DNA of 64,000 bases from Teichococcus aestuarii. Its GTDB lineage: Bacteria > Pseudomonadota > Alphaproteobacteria > Acetobacterales > Acetobacteraceae. Location: positions 1-64,000 of the forward strand of contig NZ_PDOA01000020.1 in NCBI RefSeq assembly GCF_003116135.1. The letters run 5' to 3'. The notes below the pieces were generated by a model. It saw only the letters and a list, made by a program, of their open reading frames with translations, did no database searches and was not told the DNA's origin. Positions 44,485 through 53,152 of this stretch are shown here, one piece after another (the first letter of the stretch is position 1; every line of letters starts with the position of its first letter). A program made the position numbers and the translations under genes.

Positions 44485-45030
44485 ATGTCCGACAACACGG
44501 TAAGCACCCCGAAGGCCGTGCAGCCGGTGCAGCCGCCTGCACCGGCGATGCCGGAATGCTTCTGGCAGCCGCTGGCGGGCCTGCGGGACGAGATGGACCG
44601 CGTCTTCGACAATCTCTGGCGCGGCTTCGGCGGCAGTCCGCTCCGCCGCGGCGAAATGATGCCACCCTGGCGCAACGACATGCCGTTCACCGCCGCCCTG
44701 CCCGCGGTGGACGTCACCGAGAGCGACAAGGATTTCCGCATCACCGCCGAGCTGCCGGGGCTGGGGCGGGATGACGTGGAGATCAGCCTGTCCGGCAACA
44801 TGCTCACCATCAAGGGCGAGAAGAAGGAACAGCGGGACGAGAAGACGGCGAACCACTACCTGTCCGAGCGCCGCTTCGGCAGCTTCCGCCGCTCCTTCGA
44901 GCTGCCCCAGAGCGTGCGGCGCGACGGCATCGAGGCCAGCTTCGACAAGGGCGTGCTGTCGGTCATCCTGCCCAAGACGGCGGAAGCGGCGCAGCAGACG
45001 CGCAGGATCGAGGTCAAATCGGCCTCCTGA
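44485..45030 (+). CDS. hsp20: Hsp20/alpha-crystallin small heat shock protein
   Basis: 181 residues from ATG 44485 (AGGAGGA seven bases upstream). The alpha-crystallin domain runs from PAVDVTESDKDFRITAELPG through LTIKGEKKEQRDEKTANHYL and RRFGSFRRSFELPQSV to GVLSVILPKTAEA, followed by a short C-terminal tail with IEVK, the I-x-I/V type motif that mediates oligomer contacts. It keeps unfolding proteins soluble without ATP. The FixK-like box upstream suggests induction at low oxygen. Confidence 0.9.
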   Translation: MSDNTVSTPKAVQPVQPPAPAMPECFWQPLAGLRDEMDRVFDNLWRGFGGSPLRRGEMMPPWRNDMPFTAALPAVDVTESDKDFRITAELPGLGRDDVEISLSGNMLTIKGEKKEQRDEKTANHYLSERRFGSFRRSFELPQSVRRDGIEASFDKGVLSVILPKTAEAAQQTRRIEVKSAS

Positions 45031-45047
45031 GGCTGTCGCCGGGGGGC

Positions 45048-45561
45048 ATGAGCGACACGCGTGATCCCGCCCCGGAATCGCCTGCCGCCATCGGCCTGCC
45101 GCTGGTACCGGCCCCGCCGCCATCGCGGGTCCGCCCGGGCCGCGATGGCGGCGGTGGCTGGGCCGTCATCACGCTGGCCGCCGGCCTCTCCCTGTGGCTG
45201 GTGCTGCGCGGGCTGCTCGGCATGCCAATCGCCGGGTCCGTCGCGCTGTTCCTCACCGGGGTGGCACTCTACCTGTTCTACGCCACGGCGGTCGGCCTGC
45301 TGTTCATCCTGATCGTGCAGCCCATGATCCTGCTCTCCGGCGGCAATACCCGTTTAGAGAGCATGCCGCGCGCCCTGCAGGCGGTGATGATCGTCTTTCC
45401 CTCCACCCACTTCGTGTCCTTCGCCCAGGCCATCCTGTATCGCGGGGCGGGGCTGGACACGGTCAAGGTCCGCCTTCGCGGCGGCGGCCGTGATCGGGCT
45501 GGCGGTGCTGGCGGCGGCCCTGCTGCGCTTCCGCGCCACCCTGGCCGCCGCCCTGTCATGA
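45048..45561 (+). pseudogene. ABC-2 type transporter permease (YhhJ-like), C-terminal remnant
   Basis: In the plus strand: LSLWLVLRGLLGMPIAGSVALFLTG, YLFYATAVGLLFILIVQPMILLSGGNTRLESMPRALQAVMI (in pieces), THFVSFAQAILYRGAGLDT; then after a frameshift near 45470 FAAAAVIGLAVLAAALLRFRAT to the stop at 45561. These are the final membrane helices of ABC-2 permeases of the YhhJ/YbhR type, normally about 370 residues. The front half is absent and replaced by a Pro/Arg-rich opening, and about 12 residues are missing between YATA and GLLFIL. No ATPase partner is adjacent. Confidence 0.75.
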
Positions 45562-45572
45562 GCCGCGCGCCA

Positions 45573-46415
45573 TCAGTGCGAGAGCAGCACCGGAATGGTC
45601 GAGCCATGCAGCAGGCTGCGGGTCACGCCGCCCAGCACCATCTCTCGCATGCGGCCATGGCCGTAGCCGCCCACCACCAGCAGCTCCGCGCCGAGATCGG
45701 CCGCAGCACTCAGCAGCACGTCCTCGACCTGCAGGTCGCCGCCGGCCATGGTGGTGGCAGCGGAGACGGTGGCCCCGTGCCGGGCCAGGTGGCGCGCGAT
45801 GTCCTCGGTCTGCACCTGGCAGCTTGCCTGCTCCTCCGCCCGGGCGAACACCGAGAGGACCTGCACCGCCTCCGCCGCCTGGATCAGCGGCAGGGCATCC
45901 CCGACCGCGCGCGCAGCCTCACGCCGCCCGTTCCAGCCCACCAGCACGCGCCGGGCCGTGAAATCGCGCGGCGGGCTCGGCGGCAGCAGCAGCACCGGCC
46001 GGCCCGCATCGAACATGACCTCCTCGGCCAGATCGGCCTCGATGCCGTTCCGGTCGGAGCGGCCGAGGATCGTGACATCGGCGTAGCGGGCGTGCTGCAC
46101 CAGAACCGAATCCACCATCCCCTCCACGAGGCGCCATTCCGCCGGGATGTCCTCGCGCCGGGTGGCTTTCTCGAACTGGGTGTGGATCTGCTCCGCCCGC
46201 TCCTTGGCGGCCTGCTCGGCTTCCTCCAGGACGAGCCGCCATGTGGCCGGGCTGACATAGCCATCAGCGGCAGCCATCATGGGCCAGTCGAGGCTGTAGA
46301 CGTGCAAGGCGGCCAGGTGGGCGCCGTGGTGCTTCGCCAGCGAAATGGCGGGGTCCAGGATGCGGGGGGCCACCTCCGGGCTCGGCAGATACACGAGAAT
46401 GTCTTTCAGCGACAT
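45573..46415 (-). CDS. Universal stress protein, tandem UspA domains
   Basis: 280 residues with two Usp folds. The first begins KDILVYLPSPEVAPRILDPA and has a loop lacking a complete nucleotide motif; the second, from RRVLVGWNGRREAARAVGDA, ends with VGGYGHGRMREMVLGGVTRSLLH, the ATP-binding G-x2-G-x9-G(S/T) pattern. Tandem Usp proteins are cytosolic stress effectors, frequently induced by oxygen limitation. Convergent with the ABC permease remnant. No FixK box was found immediately upstream (46416-46584 holds nothing recognisable). Confidence 0.9.
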   Translation of the reverse strand: MSLKDILVYLPSPEVAPRILDPAISLAKHHGAHLAALHVYSLDWPMMAAADGYVSPATWRLVLEEAEQAAKERAEQIHTQFEKATRREDIPAEWRLVEGMVDSVLVQHARYADVTILGRSDRNGIEADLAEEVMFDAGRPVLLLPPSPPRDFTARRVLVGWNGRREAARAVGDALPLIQAAEAVQVLSVFARAEEQASCQVQTEDIARHLARHGATVSAATTMAGGDLQVEDVLLSAAADLGAELLVVGGYGHGRMREMVLGGVTRSLLHGSTIPVLLSH

Positions 46416-46584
46416 CGCTCCGCTCCAGGTTCAGGCAGCCGGCATGCCGCGGGCGGCCTGTGTTGCGACGAGGGTGGTGCCGGCCGGAGGAGCCGCCAGC
46501 GGCCGGGAATCTGGAGGATCGTGGAAGGCCGGGGCTGGCTGGCCCGCTGGCGGAAAGCCGGGAGGGGCTCGCCGCGCATCCTTC

Positions 46585-47268
46585 TCAGGCCGGGACGCCG
46601 CTCAGGTCGGCGACCTCGGTCAGCCTCTCGCGCTCGAGGATGTGCAGGGTGTGGTTGTCCTCGATGGCGATCATGCCGGACTTGCGCAGCGCCGTGAGGA
46701 CGCGGCTGACCGTCTCCGCCGTGAGGCCGAGATAGTCGGCGATGTCGTAGCGCGACATCGGCAGGTCCACCGACGGGCGGCCGGGGCAGCTGCGGGCCGC
46801 CAGGTCGAGCAGGAAGTGCGCCACGCGCTCCGTGGCGCTCCGGCAGCCCAGCAGGATCGAGCGGTCCTGCGCCGCCGCCAGCTTCTCCAGCGTGAAGGCC
46901 TGCCAGGACTGCGCCGCCAGCGGTTCCTCGTCCATGTAGGCGTCGATGTCCTTGCGTGCGAAGGCGATCAGCACGACCTCGGTTATCGCCTCGGCCGAGA
47001 AGCGGTGCTCCTCCACGCCGTCGAGGCCGAAGACCTCGCCCGGCAGGGCGAACTGCGCGATGAAGCGCCGCGCATCCGGCAGCACGCGGCACACGCGCAC
47101 GGCGCCCGAGACCACCTTGTAGAACTGCCGGATCTTGGAGCCCTCGGCGTAGATCTCGGCGCCGCGCAGCAGCCGGCCTGGCCGGCCGGGGATGGCCCGG
47201 CCGCTGCGCTCCGGAGCGACCGTGAAAGGGAAAGGCAAGCGCATGCCGGTCAGCGCAACGCTCTGCAT
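46585..47268 (-). CDS. fixK: FixK-type Crp/Fnr regulator
   Basis: 227 residues from ATG 47268, with GGAAGGA upstream. N-terminal cNMP-fold sensor (GAEIYAEGSKIRQFYKVVSGAVRVCRVL in pieces), dimer helix, and C-terminal winged HTH with MSRYDIADYLGLTAETVSRVLTALRKSG, in which E-T-VSR contacts TTGAT half-sites. The four N-terminal Fe-S cysteines of Fnr are absent, so it should be a FixK protein under FixJ control and not itself an oxygen sensor. Location beside fixLJ and the FixK-like boxes around the island support this. Confidence 0.88.
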   Translation of the reverse strand: MQSVALTGMRLPFPFTVAPERSGRAIPGRPGRLLRGAEIYAEGSKIRQFYKVVSGAVRVCRVLPDARRFIAQFALPGEVFGLDGVEEHRFSAEAITEVVLIAFARKDIDAYMDEEPLAAQSWQAFTLEKLAAAQDRSILLGCRSATERVAHFLLDLAARSCPGRPSVDLPMSRYDIADYLGLTAETVSRVLTALRKSGMIAIEDNHTLHILERERLTEVADLSGVPA

Positions 47269-47411
47269 GGGTCGACTTCCTTCCGAAACGAGCGAGCGCA
47301 GTATCAGCGCCTTATCGTTTCGGTAACATTCCGGAAAATCACGTTCCGTAGAAGCACGTAGCGAAGTTCCGGCAAGTATTCACCTGCCGGCATTAAACTT
47401 TCTGGTTCATC

Positions 47412-47425
47412 CTGATCCGTGTCAG
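47412..47425 (+). promoter_or_regulatory. FixK/Fnr box upstream of the FixT-like gene
   Basis: CTGATCCGTGTCAG: CTGAT-N4-GTCAG. It lies 96 bp before the receiver-like gene at 47522, and 143 bp from the fixK start on the other side. Confidence 0.7.
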
Positions 47426-47521
47426 GGCAGGGCTGCCGCCGCAGGCTCAGGTTGCGGCTGGCTGGGCAGGACGCGGCAGGCACGGCGGCGCCCCCGGCTG
47501 CACCGACGATGACGGGACAGC

Positions 47522-47983
47522 ATGCAGATGAGCCGGGAACCACCCCGCGAGCAGCCATGCCAGAGCGCAAGCGGGCAGGGCGACCCTCTGGCCGCCAAGC
47601 CCGGCCGCGTCCTCGTGCTCAGCGCCGATCCCGCGGCCCGGCGCGCCCTGATGCTGATGCTGGAATCGCACGGCTTCCTGGCCTACCCCTTCGCCAGCCT
47701 CGGCGCGCTGCTGCGGGTGGCCGACAGCCTGGGCGCGGAGAGTGCCGGATGGTGCTGCCTGCTGATGGCCGAGCGCCCACAGGCGGACCGCATCGGCCTG
47801 CAGGTGCTGCTGCCGCTGCGGCGCGCCGGAAGGGTCATCCCGGCTGTCATCCTGACATGGCCCGTGGCGGCGCAGGTGGAGCCGCCGGCTGGCCATTCCC
47901 TGGTCTGGTATGCCGACCCCCTGGTGCCAGAGGATGTGCTGCGCTCCGTGCGTGCCGCCCTCGGGGACGCCGAGCCGGGCTGA
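47522..47983 (+). CDS. Degenerate receiver-domain protein, FixT-like
   Basis: 153 residues. From GRVLVLSADPAARRALMLML through LVWYADPLVPEDVLRSVRAAL the chain has receiver-domain secondary structure, but the phosphoacceptor is missing: the third strand ends CLLMAERPQ where Asp is expected, the Thr/Ser strand reads LTWP, and the conserved Lys is replaced by Asp132 (ADPL). It carries Cys13, Cys78 and Cys79. In Sinorhizobium and Caulobacter, FixT is a FixK-induced receiver-like protein that inhibits FixL, and Caulobacter FixT binds an Fe-S cluster through cysteines. Position between fixK and fixJ, and the FixK box upstream, suggest an equivalent here. That identity is inference. Confidence 0.72.
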   Translation: MQMSREPPREQPCQSASGQGDPLAAKPGRVLVLSADPAARRALMLMLESHGFLAYPFASLGALLRVADSLGAESAGWCCLLMAERPQADRIGLQVLLPLRRAGRVIPAVILTWPVAAQVEPPAGHSLVWYADPLVPEDVLRSVRAALGDAEPG

Positions 47984-48001
47984 GGCGCTGCGGCGCCGGC
48001 G

Positions 48002-48682
48002 TCACCGCCCATACTGCGCCAGCACGGCCAGGCGCACCGCCTCGGCAAAGCTGCCGACGCCGAGCCGGGCCATCAGCTTTATCCGGTAGACCTCGACGGT
48101 TCTCGGGCTGATCCCCAGCTCGAAGCCGATGACTTTGCTGGGCTTGCCTTCCATGGCCAGCTCCAGCACCTCGCGCTCGCGCGGCGACAGCGTGGCCACC
48201 CGCTCGGCGGCCCGGGCTATGTCTGTCCTCTGGCTGGCGTTCCTGGGCGGGTCGTCCAGGGCGCCGGGTTCGCCGGGCGGCCCGGCCATGGCGGTGCGGA
48301 GGGTGGAGAGCAGAACCTCGTCATCGAAGGGCTTCTCGATGAAATCGGATGCGCCTGCCTTCATCGCCCGCACCGCCGTCGCGATGTCGCCATGGGCGGT
48401 CATGACGACCACCGGATGGCGGAAGCCCTGCCTCCTCAGGTCGTGCAGCAGGTCGAGCCCGTCCTTCCCGGGCATGCGGATGTCGGTCAGCACGCATCCC
48501 CCTGCCGACCATTCGAGGGATGGCAGGCACTCGAGGAACTCCCCGGCCGAGGCGTAGGTGCGGGCGGGTGTTCCGGCCGCTTCCAGCAGGGTTGCCACGG
48601 CCCAGGAGACATCCTCATCGTCGTCGATCACATGCACCATGGGCTGACCTGGGCGAGGGCCGGGTGCTGCCGCCGCTGTCAT
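48002..48682 (-). CDS. fixJ: FixJ, two-component response regulator
   Basis: 226 residues from ATG 48682, which overlaps the fixL stop as ATGA. Receiver domain: VHVIDDDEDVSWAVATLLE with the acidic pocket D20-D22, phosphoacceptor Asp67 (VLTDIRMPG), VVVMTAHGD and IEKPF. C-terminal LuxR-type HTH: LSPREREVLELAMEGKPSKVI, ELGISPRTVEVYRIKLMARL. FixJ is phosphorylated by FixL at low oxygen and activates fixK and other genes. Confidence 0.92.
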   Translation of the reverse strand: MTAAAAPGPRPGQPMVHVIDDDEDVSWAVATLLEAAGTPARTYASAGEFLECLPSLEWSAGGCVLTDIRMPGKDGLDLLHDLRRQGFRHPVVVMTAHGDIATAVRAMKAGASDFIEKPFDDEVLLSTLRTAMAGPPGEPGALDDPPRNASQRTDIARAAERVATLSPREREVLELAMEGKPSKVIGFELGISPRTVEVYRIKLMARLGVGSFAEAVRLAVLAQYGR

Positions 48683-51474
48683 GGCTTCTCCTCCTGCAGC
48701 AGCCTGGCGTCCGATGGCACCAGCAGCGGCAGGGTGAAGCGGAACACCGCGCCCCCGCCGGGGTTCGGCTCGCTCCACAGCCGGCCGTCATGCGCTTCCA
48801 CGATCGAGCGGCAGATGGACAGGCCAACCCCCATGCCGCCGCGCTTGGTGGTCACGAAAGGCTCGAACAGCCGGGCTTCCACGGCGGGGGAAAGGCCCGG
48901 CCCGGTGTCGCGCACCGCGACCTCCAGCATCCCGGCGCCGCGGCGCGTGGCGTTGATCGTCAGCCGGCACGGCTGGCCGCCTGCCTCGCTCATCGCTTCC
49001 ACCGCGTTGCGGATCAGGTTCAGCACCACCTGCTGGATCTGCACCCGGTCCACCAGAACCGGCGGAAGGTCCTGGTCGAGCTGGATGGAAATCTCCACGC
49101 CATGATGGGCGACGCCCAGCAGCGCCAGCTCCCTGGCCTCGCCGATGATATCGGGCAGCAGGACGGGTTCCCTCTCGACTTCGCCCTTCATCACGAAGTC
49201 GCGCAGCCTCTGCACGATCTGCCCGGCGCGGAGCGACTGGCTGGCGGCGCGCTGCAAGGCTTCCAGCACGCGCGGCGGCAGCACCGCATGGCCGGGCGAG
49301 GCTTCCAGCAGGCGCAGCGCGGCCCTGGTGGAACTGGCGATCGCGGTCAGCGGCTGGTTGAGCTCATGCGCCAGGGCGGAGGCCATCTCGCCCGCCACGC
49401 TGAGGCGGGAGACGTGCAGCAGCTCCGTCTGCAGGTCGTTCAGGCGCCGCTGCGATGCCTCGTCCTGGCTCAGGTCGCGGAGGAAGCCCGTGAACAGGTG
49501 GCCTTCCTTGGTCCTGACCTCGCCGACCGTCAATTCCATCGGGAACACCGAGCCATCGCGGCGCTGGCCATGCACCCGCCGGCCGATGCCGATGATGCGG
49601 CGCTCCCCCGTCCGCAGGTAATGCGACAAGTAGCCGGCGTGCCGCGACCGGTCGGGCTCCGGCATGAGAACCGACACCTCCTGGCCCAGGACCTCCACTG
49701 CCTGCCACCCGAACAGGTGCTCCGCCGTGGCGCTGAAGGACACGATGCGGCCGCTCTCGTCGATCACCACCATCGCATCCGGTACCGTGGCCAGGATGGA
49801 GCGGAGCTGGCCCTCGCTTTCCTCCAGCGCCCAGCGGATGCGGCTCAGCTCCGTGACGTTGGTCCAGGAGGCATAGACCAGGTTCTCGCCGTCGATCTCC
49901 ACCGGTTCGACGCGCACCAGCATGTCAAGCCTGTCGCCCGCGCGGTTGCGGAAGCGTGTCCTGATCTCGTCGCCCTTCGCCCCGAGCTGCGTGGCCGCGA
50001 TGGCCAGGCTGTGCCCGGCGGTGCCGGCCATCTCCAGATCCGCGATCCGCAACGTGGTGAATTCCGCCATGCTGTAGCCGAGTTCCAGGCAGGCACGCTG
50101 GTTGGCCCGCAGCACGCGCAATGAGCCGGGCTCCAGCAGGGCGATACTGACCGGCGCAGCCTCCAGCAGCGCGCGCGAACGCCGCTCCGCCTTGCGCAAC
50201 TCCTCATCCGCGCGCAGCCGCCGGCGCACAACCGCGACATGCTGCGCGATGGTGGCCAGGAACGCGACGTCCTCCTCCTGGAAGCGCTCCCGCGCGTGGC
50301 TGGCGAAGGCGAGCGCGCCCAGAACATCCTCCCCGGCCAGCAGCGGAAAGCAGACATAGGCCTGGATGCGCGGCGGAGCGGCGGCCTGTTCCTGCGGCGC
50401 CGCCGGATCCGGCTGCGCCGTCCAATGCACCGGCGCGCGGCTCCGCGCCACGGCATCGCAGATCGCCGGGCCGGAGGGCAGGAGGCTGAAGGCCGCGACC
50501 TGGCCGGGATCCGGGCCGATGCCCGCCGCCAGCCGCCACGCCTGGGCTTCCGGCAGGTAGCTGAACACCGCATCCACGCCCAGATCCGCCGAGAGCGTGG
50601 CGAAGAGCCCCCGCAGAACCTGCTCCGGATCGCCTGCGCCCAGCAGGTTCGCCGCGGCTTCGGACAACAGCGCCAGGCGGCGCGACCGCTCGCGCAGCGC
50701 GGTCTCGGCGCGCCGCTGCGGCGTGACGTCGACCACCGATTCCATCACCACGAGCGGCACCCCGTCGCTGCCGCGGCGCAGCGTCTTGCGCACGGCGATG
50801 CTGCGCGCTTCCCCGCTCCGCGTGTGCTGCACCAGCTCGCCCGACCACTCGCCCGATGCCAGCAGGGCCTGCTGGATCTGCGACACCGGAACGGGAAACA
50901 CCGTGCGCAGAAGCTCGTGCAGCGGGTAGCCGACCGCTTCCGACGCCCTCCAGCCGAAGATCCGCTCGCAGCCGGCCGACCAGTAGGTGACCACGCCCTC
51001 CGGCGTGCGCGACATGAAGGCGCCGAGATCCAGCGTCTCCAGTGTCAGGCGAAGGTTTCTTTCGCTCTCCCGCAGGCTCTGCCGCGCCTTTTCTTCCGCC
51101 GTGCAGTCCCGGACGATGAGGACCTGCATCCTCTGGCGCCGGTAGGCAACCGGCGAGCCCTGGAACTCGGCCGAGAAGGTCGACCCATCGGCCCGCAGCC
51201 CCCGGCCGCGGTGAGGCCTGCCATTGCCGCAGGAGGCGCTGCGCAGTGCATCCTCGCGGAATTCGGGCGCCACGAAGTCCAGGGTCTCGCGGCCGATCAC
51301 CTCCTGCAGCGCGGCATAGCCGAACATGCGCCAGAACGCCGCGTTCGCGTCCACGATGCGCCCGAGGTGGTGGATGGCAACGCCCTCGCGCGTCGCGTCG
51401 GAGAGGGTGCGGTAGCGCTCCTCGCTCTCCCCCAGGGCGATCTCCGCCTTACGCTGCAGCAGGTGATTCGGCAT
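48679..51474 (-). CDS. fixL: FixL, oxygen-sensing multi-PAS histidine kinase
   Basis: About 931 residues from ATG 51474; ATG 51549 in frame is possible but adds a Gly/Arg-rich lead. No membrane segments. Domains: PAS 15-130, PAS 135-255, GAF 265-425, PAS 430-550, then the heme PAS 560-680 (LFGWQAVEVLGQEVSVLMPEP, RSRHAGYL) with the axial His612 and the oxygen-gating Arg632 (IIGIGRRVHG), spaced 20 residues apart as in Bradyrhizobium FixL. The kinase follows: phosphoacceptor His703 (ALAHELNQPL), N-box near 823 (LIRNAVEAM), DTGPG at 866-870 and GMGVGL at 880-885. Oxygen binding to heme should turn the kinase off. The extra PAS and GAF domains are more than in classical FixL. Confidence 0.9.
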   Translation of the reverse strand: MPNHLLQRKAEIALGESEERYRTLSDATREGVAIHHLGRIVDANAAFWRMFGYAALQEVIGRETLDFVAPEFREDALRSASCGNGRPHRGRGLRADGSTFSAEFQGSPVAYRRQRMQVLIVRDCTAEEKARQSLRESERNLRLTLETLDLGAFMSRTPEGVVTYWSAGCERIFGWRASEAVGYPLHELLRTVFPVPVSQIQQALLASGEWSGELVQHTRSGEARSIAVRKTLRRGSDGVPLVVMESVVDVTPQRRAETALRERSRRLALLSEAAANLLGAGDPEQVLRGLFATLSADLGVDAVFSYLPEAQAWRLAAGIGPDPGQVAAFSLLPSGPAICDAVARSRAPVHWTAQPDPAAPQEQAAAPPRIQAYVCFPLLAGEDVLGALAFASHARERFQEEDVAFLATIAQHVAVVRRRLRADEELRKAERRSRALLEAAPVSIALLEPGSLRVLRANQRACLELGYSMAEFTTLRIADLEMAGTAGHSLAIAATQLGAKGDEIRTRFRNRAGDRLDMLVRVEPVEIDGENLVYASWTNVTELSRIRWALEESEGQLRSILATVPDAMVVIDESGRIVSFSATAEHLFGWQAVEVLGQEVSVLMPEPDRSRHAGYLSHYLRTGERRIIGIGRRVHGQRRDGSVFPMELTVGEVRTKEGHLFTGFLRDLSQDEASQRRLNDLQTELLHVSRLSVAGEMASALAHELNQPLTAIASSTRAALRLLEASPGHAVLPPRVLEALQRAASQSLRAGQIVQRLRDFVMKGEVEREPVLLPDIIGEARELALLGVAHHGVEISIQLDQDLPPVLVDRVQIQQVVLNLIRNAVEAMSEAGGQPCRLTINATRRGAGMLEVAVRDTGPGLSPAVEARLFEPFVTTKRGGMGVGLSICRSIVEAHDGRLWSEPNPGGGAVFRFTLPLLVPSDARLLQEEKP

Positions 51475-51812
51475 CCCGGCCTTGCCGGACCGGCCGCCGC
51501 CGGAAGGCCCGCCCCAGCAGCGTGCCCAAGGCGGCCAGGCCCGGAACACGCGGGGCCGTGCGCCCGGCAGTGCCGCGATCCTGCGTTGCGGGGCCAGGAG
51601 AGCGCGCCGGCGCAGGGGCCGCCGGACCAGCCCGGCGCCCGCCGCGCATCCATGTTCCCAGGCGGCCTGAAAATATCATGGTGCTGCGCCCGTTGCTGCG
51701 TCTCCGGTAAGCACGTGCCGATCATCTTCAGCACCTTGCAGGCATGCTGTCCACAAAGGCGTGCCCTCCGCGCCGGGCCGCAGAAACCAAGATCCGGGAC
51801 TCCGTCCCGGAG
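51475..51812. other. Gene-free stretch upstream of fixL
   Basis: About 340 bp between divergent genes with no recognisable coding sequence. It should hold the fixL promoter on the left; the FixK box for the phasin-like gene begins immediately right of it. Confidence 0.4.
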
Positions 51813-51826
51813 GTGATCCAGATCAG
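51813..51826 (+). promoter_or_regulatory. FixK/Fnr box upstream of the phasin-like gene
   Basis: GTGATCCAGATCAG: GTGAT-N4-ATCAG, 72 bp before ATG 51899. One of the best matches to TTGAT-N4-ATCAA in the window. Confidence 0.72.
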
Positions 51827-51898
51827 TGCCGTTGCAGCGCGCGGCGCGGCAGCCTGCGGTGCCACCGATGGGGTGGCACCATGTGACAGGAGCAGGTC

Positions 51899-52282
51899 AT
51901 GCCCCCCGATGATCAGGTTACCTCCGCGGGCCCCGATGCCAAGGCTCCTCCCTTCGGGTGGAGCGATGGTGCGGCCTGGCCGGATGCCATGCTGAACGTC
52001 CCATGGCAGACGTCCTACCGGACGATGCTGGAAGCGCAGAAGATCATGGGCGAAGCGTTCATTCGCGAGCTCGACGTGCTGGGCGCGGCGCAGACCGGCT
52101 ACGGCAAGGGGCTGGAGGATATGCTGTCCTGCCGGCGTCCCCAGGATCTGCCGGCGGCCTATGCCTCGTTGATGACGGTGCTGCTCGAAGCCATGGCGCG
52201 CCATGCCGAGGTCAGCGCCGCCTATGCCAGCCGCCTCCGGCAGTGCTGCGGCACTCTGGCCGAGACAAGGGCGCGCAACTAG
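51899..52282 (+). CDS. Phasin-like small helical protein
   Basis: 127 residues from ATG 51899 (AGGAG ten bases upstream). After a Pro/Gly-rich lead, the chain is helical: YRTMLEAQKIMGEAFIRELDV, YGKGLEDMLSCRR, SLMTVLLEAMARHAEVSAAYASRLRQC in pieces. Length and helical amphipathicity resemble phasins, which coat polyhydroxyalkanoate granules, but the sequence match is weak, and no PHA synthase is in the window. It is preceded by a strong FixK box, so it should be induced at low oxygen. Confidence 0.65.
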   Translation: MPPDDQVTSAGPDAKAPPFGWSDGAAWPDAMLNVPWQTSYRTMLEAQKIMGEAFIRELDVLGAAQTGYGKGLEDMLSCRRPQDLPAAYASLMTVLLEAMARHAEVSAAYASRLRQCCGTLAETRARN

Positions 52283-52828
52283 GCCCTGTCCTGGCCGCCC
52301 TCGGCGCCGCGTTCTTCGCGTGGAATTCTGGCATCTGCGCCGCCTTGCGAGCGGTCCGGTTGTGAGTTCTGGCTGAACCGCAACCAAGAATGCCTCGCTG
52401 CTGCCCTTGCCGCACCAGCCAGCCAACCGAACCGGGCATGAGGGATGGCGAACCGGCGCTGCCCCCCTGCGCGGCCGTCTCTCCGGCAGGCCGTGATGCG
52501 GGGGGCAGTGCCATGCCCGTGCTCCGCCAGGCCGACCCTCGCCTCCGTGGTGCCGGGCGCCTGTTCCGGTACCGATCCAGACTGAGGGGTCATCCTGATC
52601 TGTCGCAGTGTTCGAGCGGCGCGCACGGTGCAGCGTGCCGTCGCTGTTCCGGAAACGACGATGAGCGCTTCATCCAGGCCTGCCTCTCCGCCTTCCCCGG
52701 CCGGTGCGGCGTGGGCGACGGCGTGCGGCGCGACACGGACGGCCACGGCCGGATCATCGGCCGGGCGGGCCGGGAACACCTGTTTCCAGGAAAGCGGCTT
52801 TTCAGCCAGCACAACAGGAGATGATCTC
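52283..52828. other. Gene-free stretch with weak FixK-like half-box
   Basis: About 545 bp without a convincing gene: the overlapping open frames are not family-like. An imperfect FixK-like site lies at 52595-52608 and is the only notable signal. Regulatory sequences of the DUF485/actP operon are expected in the right half. Confidence 0.45.
52595..52608 (+). promoter_or_regulatory. FixK/Fnr-like box, imperfect, upstream of DUF485/actP
   Basis: CTGATCTGTCGCAG: an exact CTGAT half-site, with the right half only partly matched (CGCAG against GTCAG). It lies 220 bp before the DUF485 start, further than the other boxes. Confidence 0.35.
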
Positions 52829-53152
52829 ATGGACAAGAATGAGCGACCGGAGACCTCGCATGAGCGGATCCTTCGCAGCCCGAACTTCCAGGCGCTCGTG
52901 CGTCAACGCTCGGGCTTCGCCTGGATCCTCTCGGCGCTCATGCTCGGGCTCTACTTCGGCTTCATCGTTCTTGTCGCCTTCGCCAAAGAGCTAATGGCGG
53001 TGCGGATCGGCGGCAGCGTCGTGACCCTTGGCATCCTCCTCGGCCTGGGCGTCATCGTCGCGGCCTTCGTGCTGACGGGCATCTACGTCGTCCGTGCGAA
53101 CAGCCGGTTCGACGAGCTGACCCGCAGCCTGCAGGACGAGGTGCTGTCATGA
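52829..53152 (+). CDS. DUF485 membrane protein (YjcH type)
   Basis: 107 residues from ATG 52829 after AGGAG. Two membrane helices ([22 protein letters not shown] in pieces and [21 protein letters not shown]), with a short N-terminal part beginning [17 protein letters not shown]. YjcH-type proteins are small partners encoded ahead of acetate permeases. It overlaps actP by ATGA, as usual for this pair. Confidence 0.88.
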   Translation: MDKNERPETSHERILRSPNFQALVRQRSGFAWILSALMLGLYFGFIVLVAFAKELMAVRIGGSVVTLGILLGLGVIVAAFVLTGIYVVRANSRFDELTRSLQDEVLS

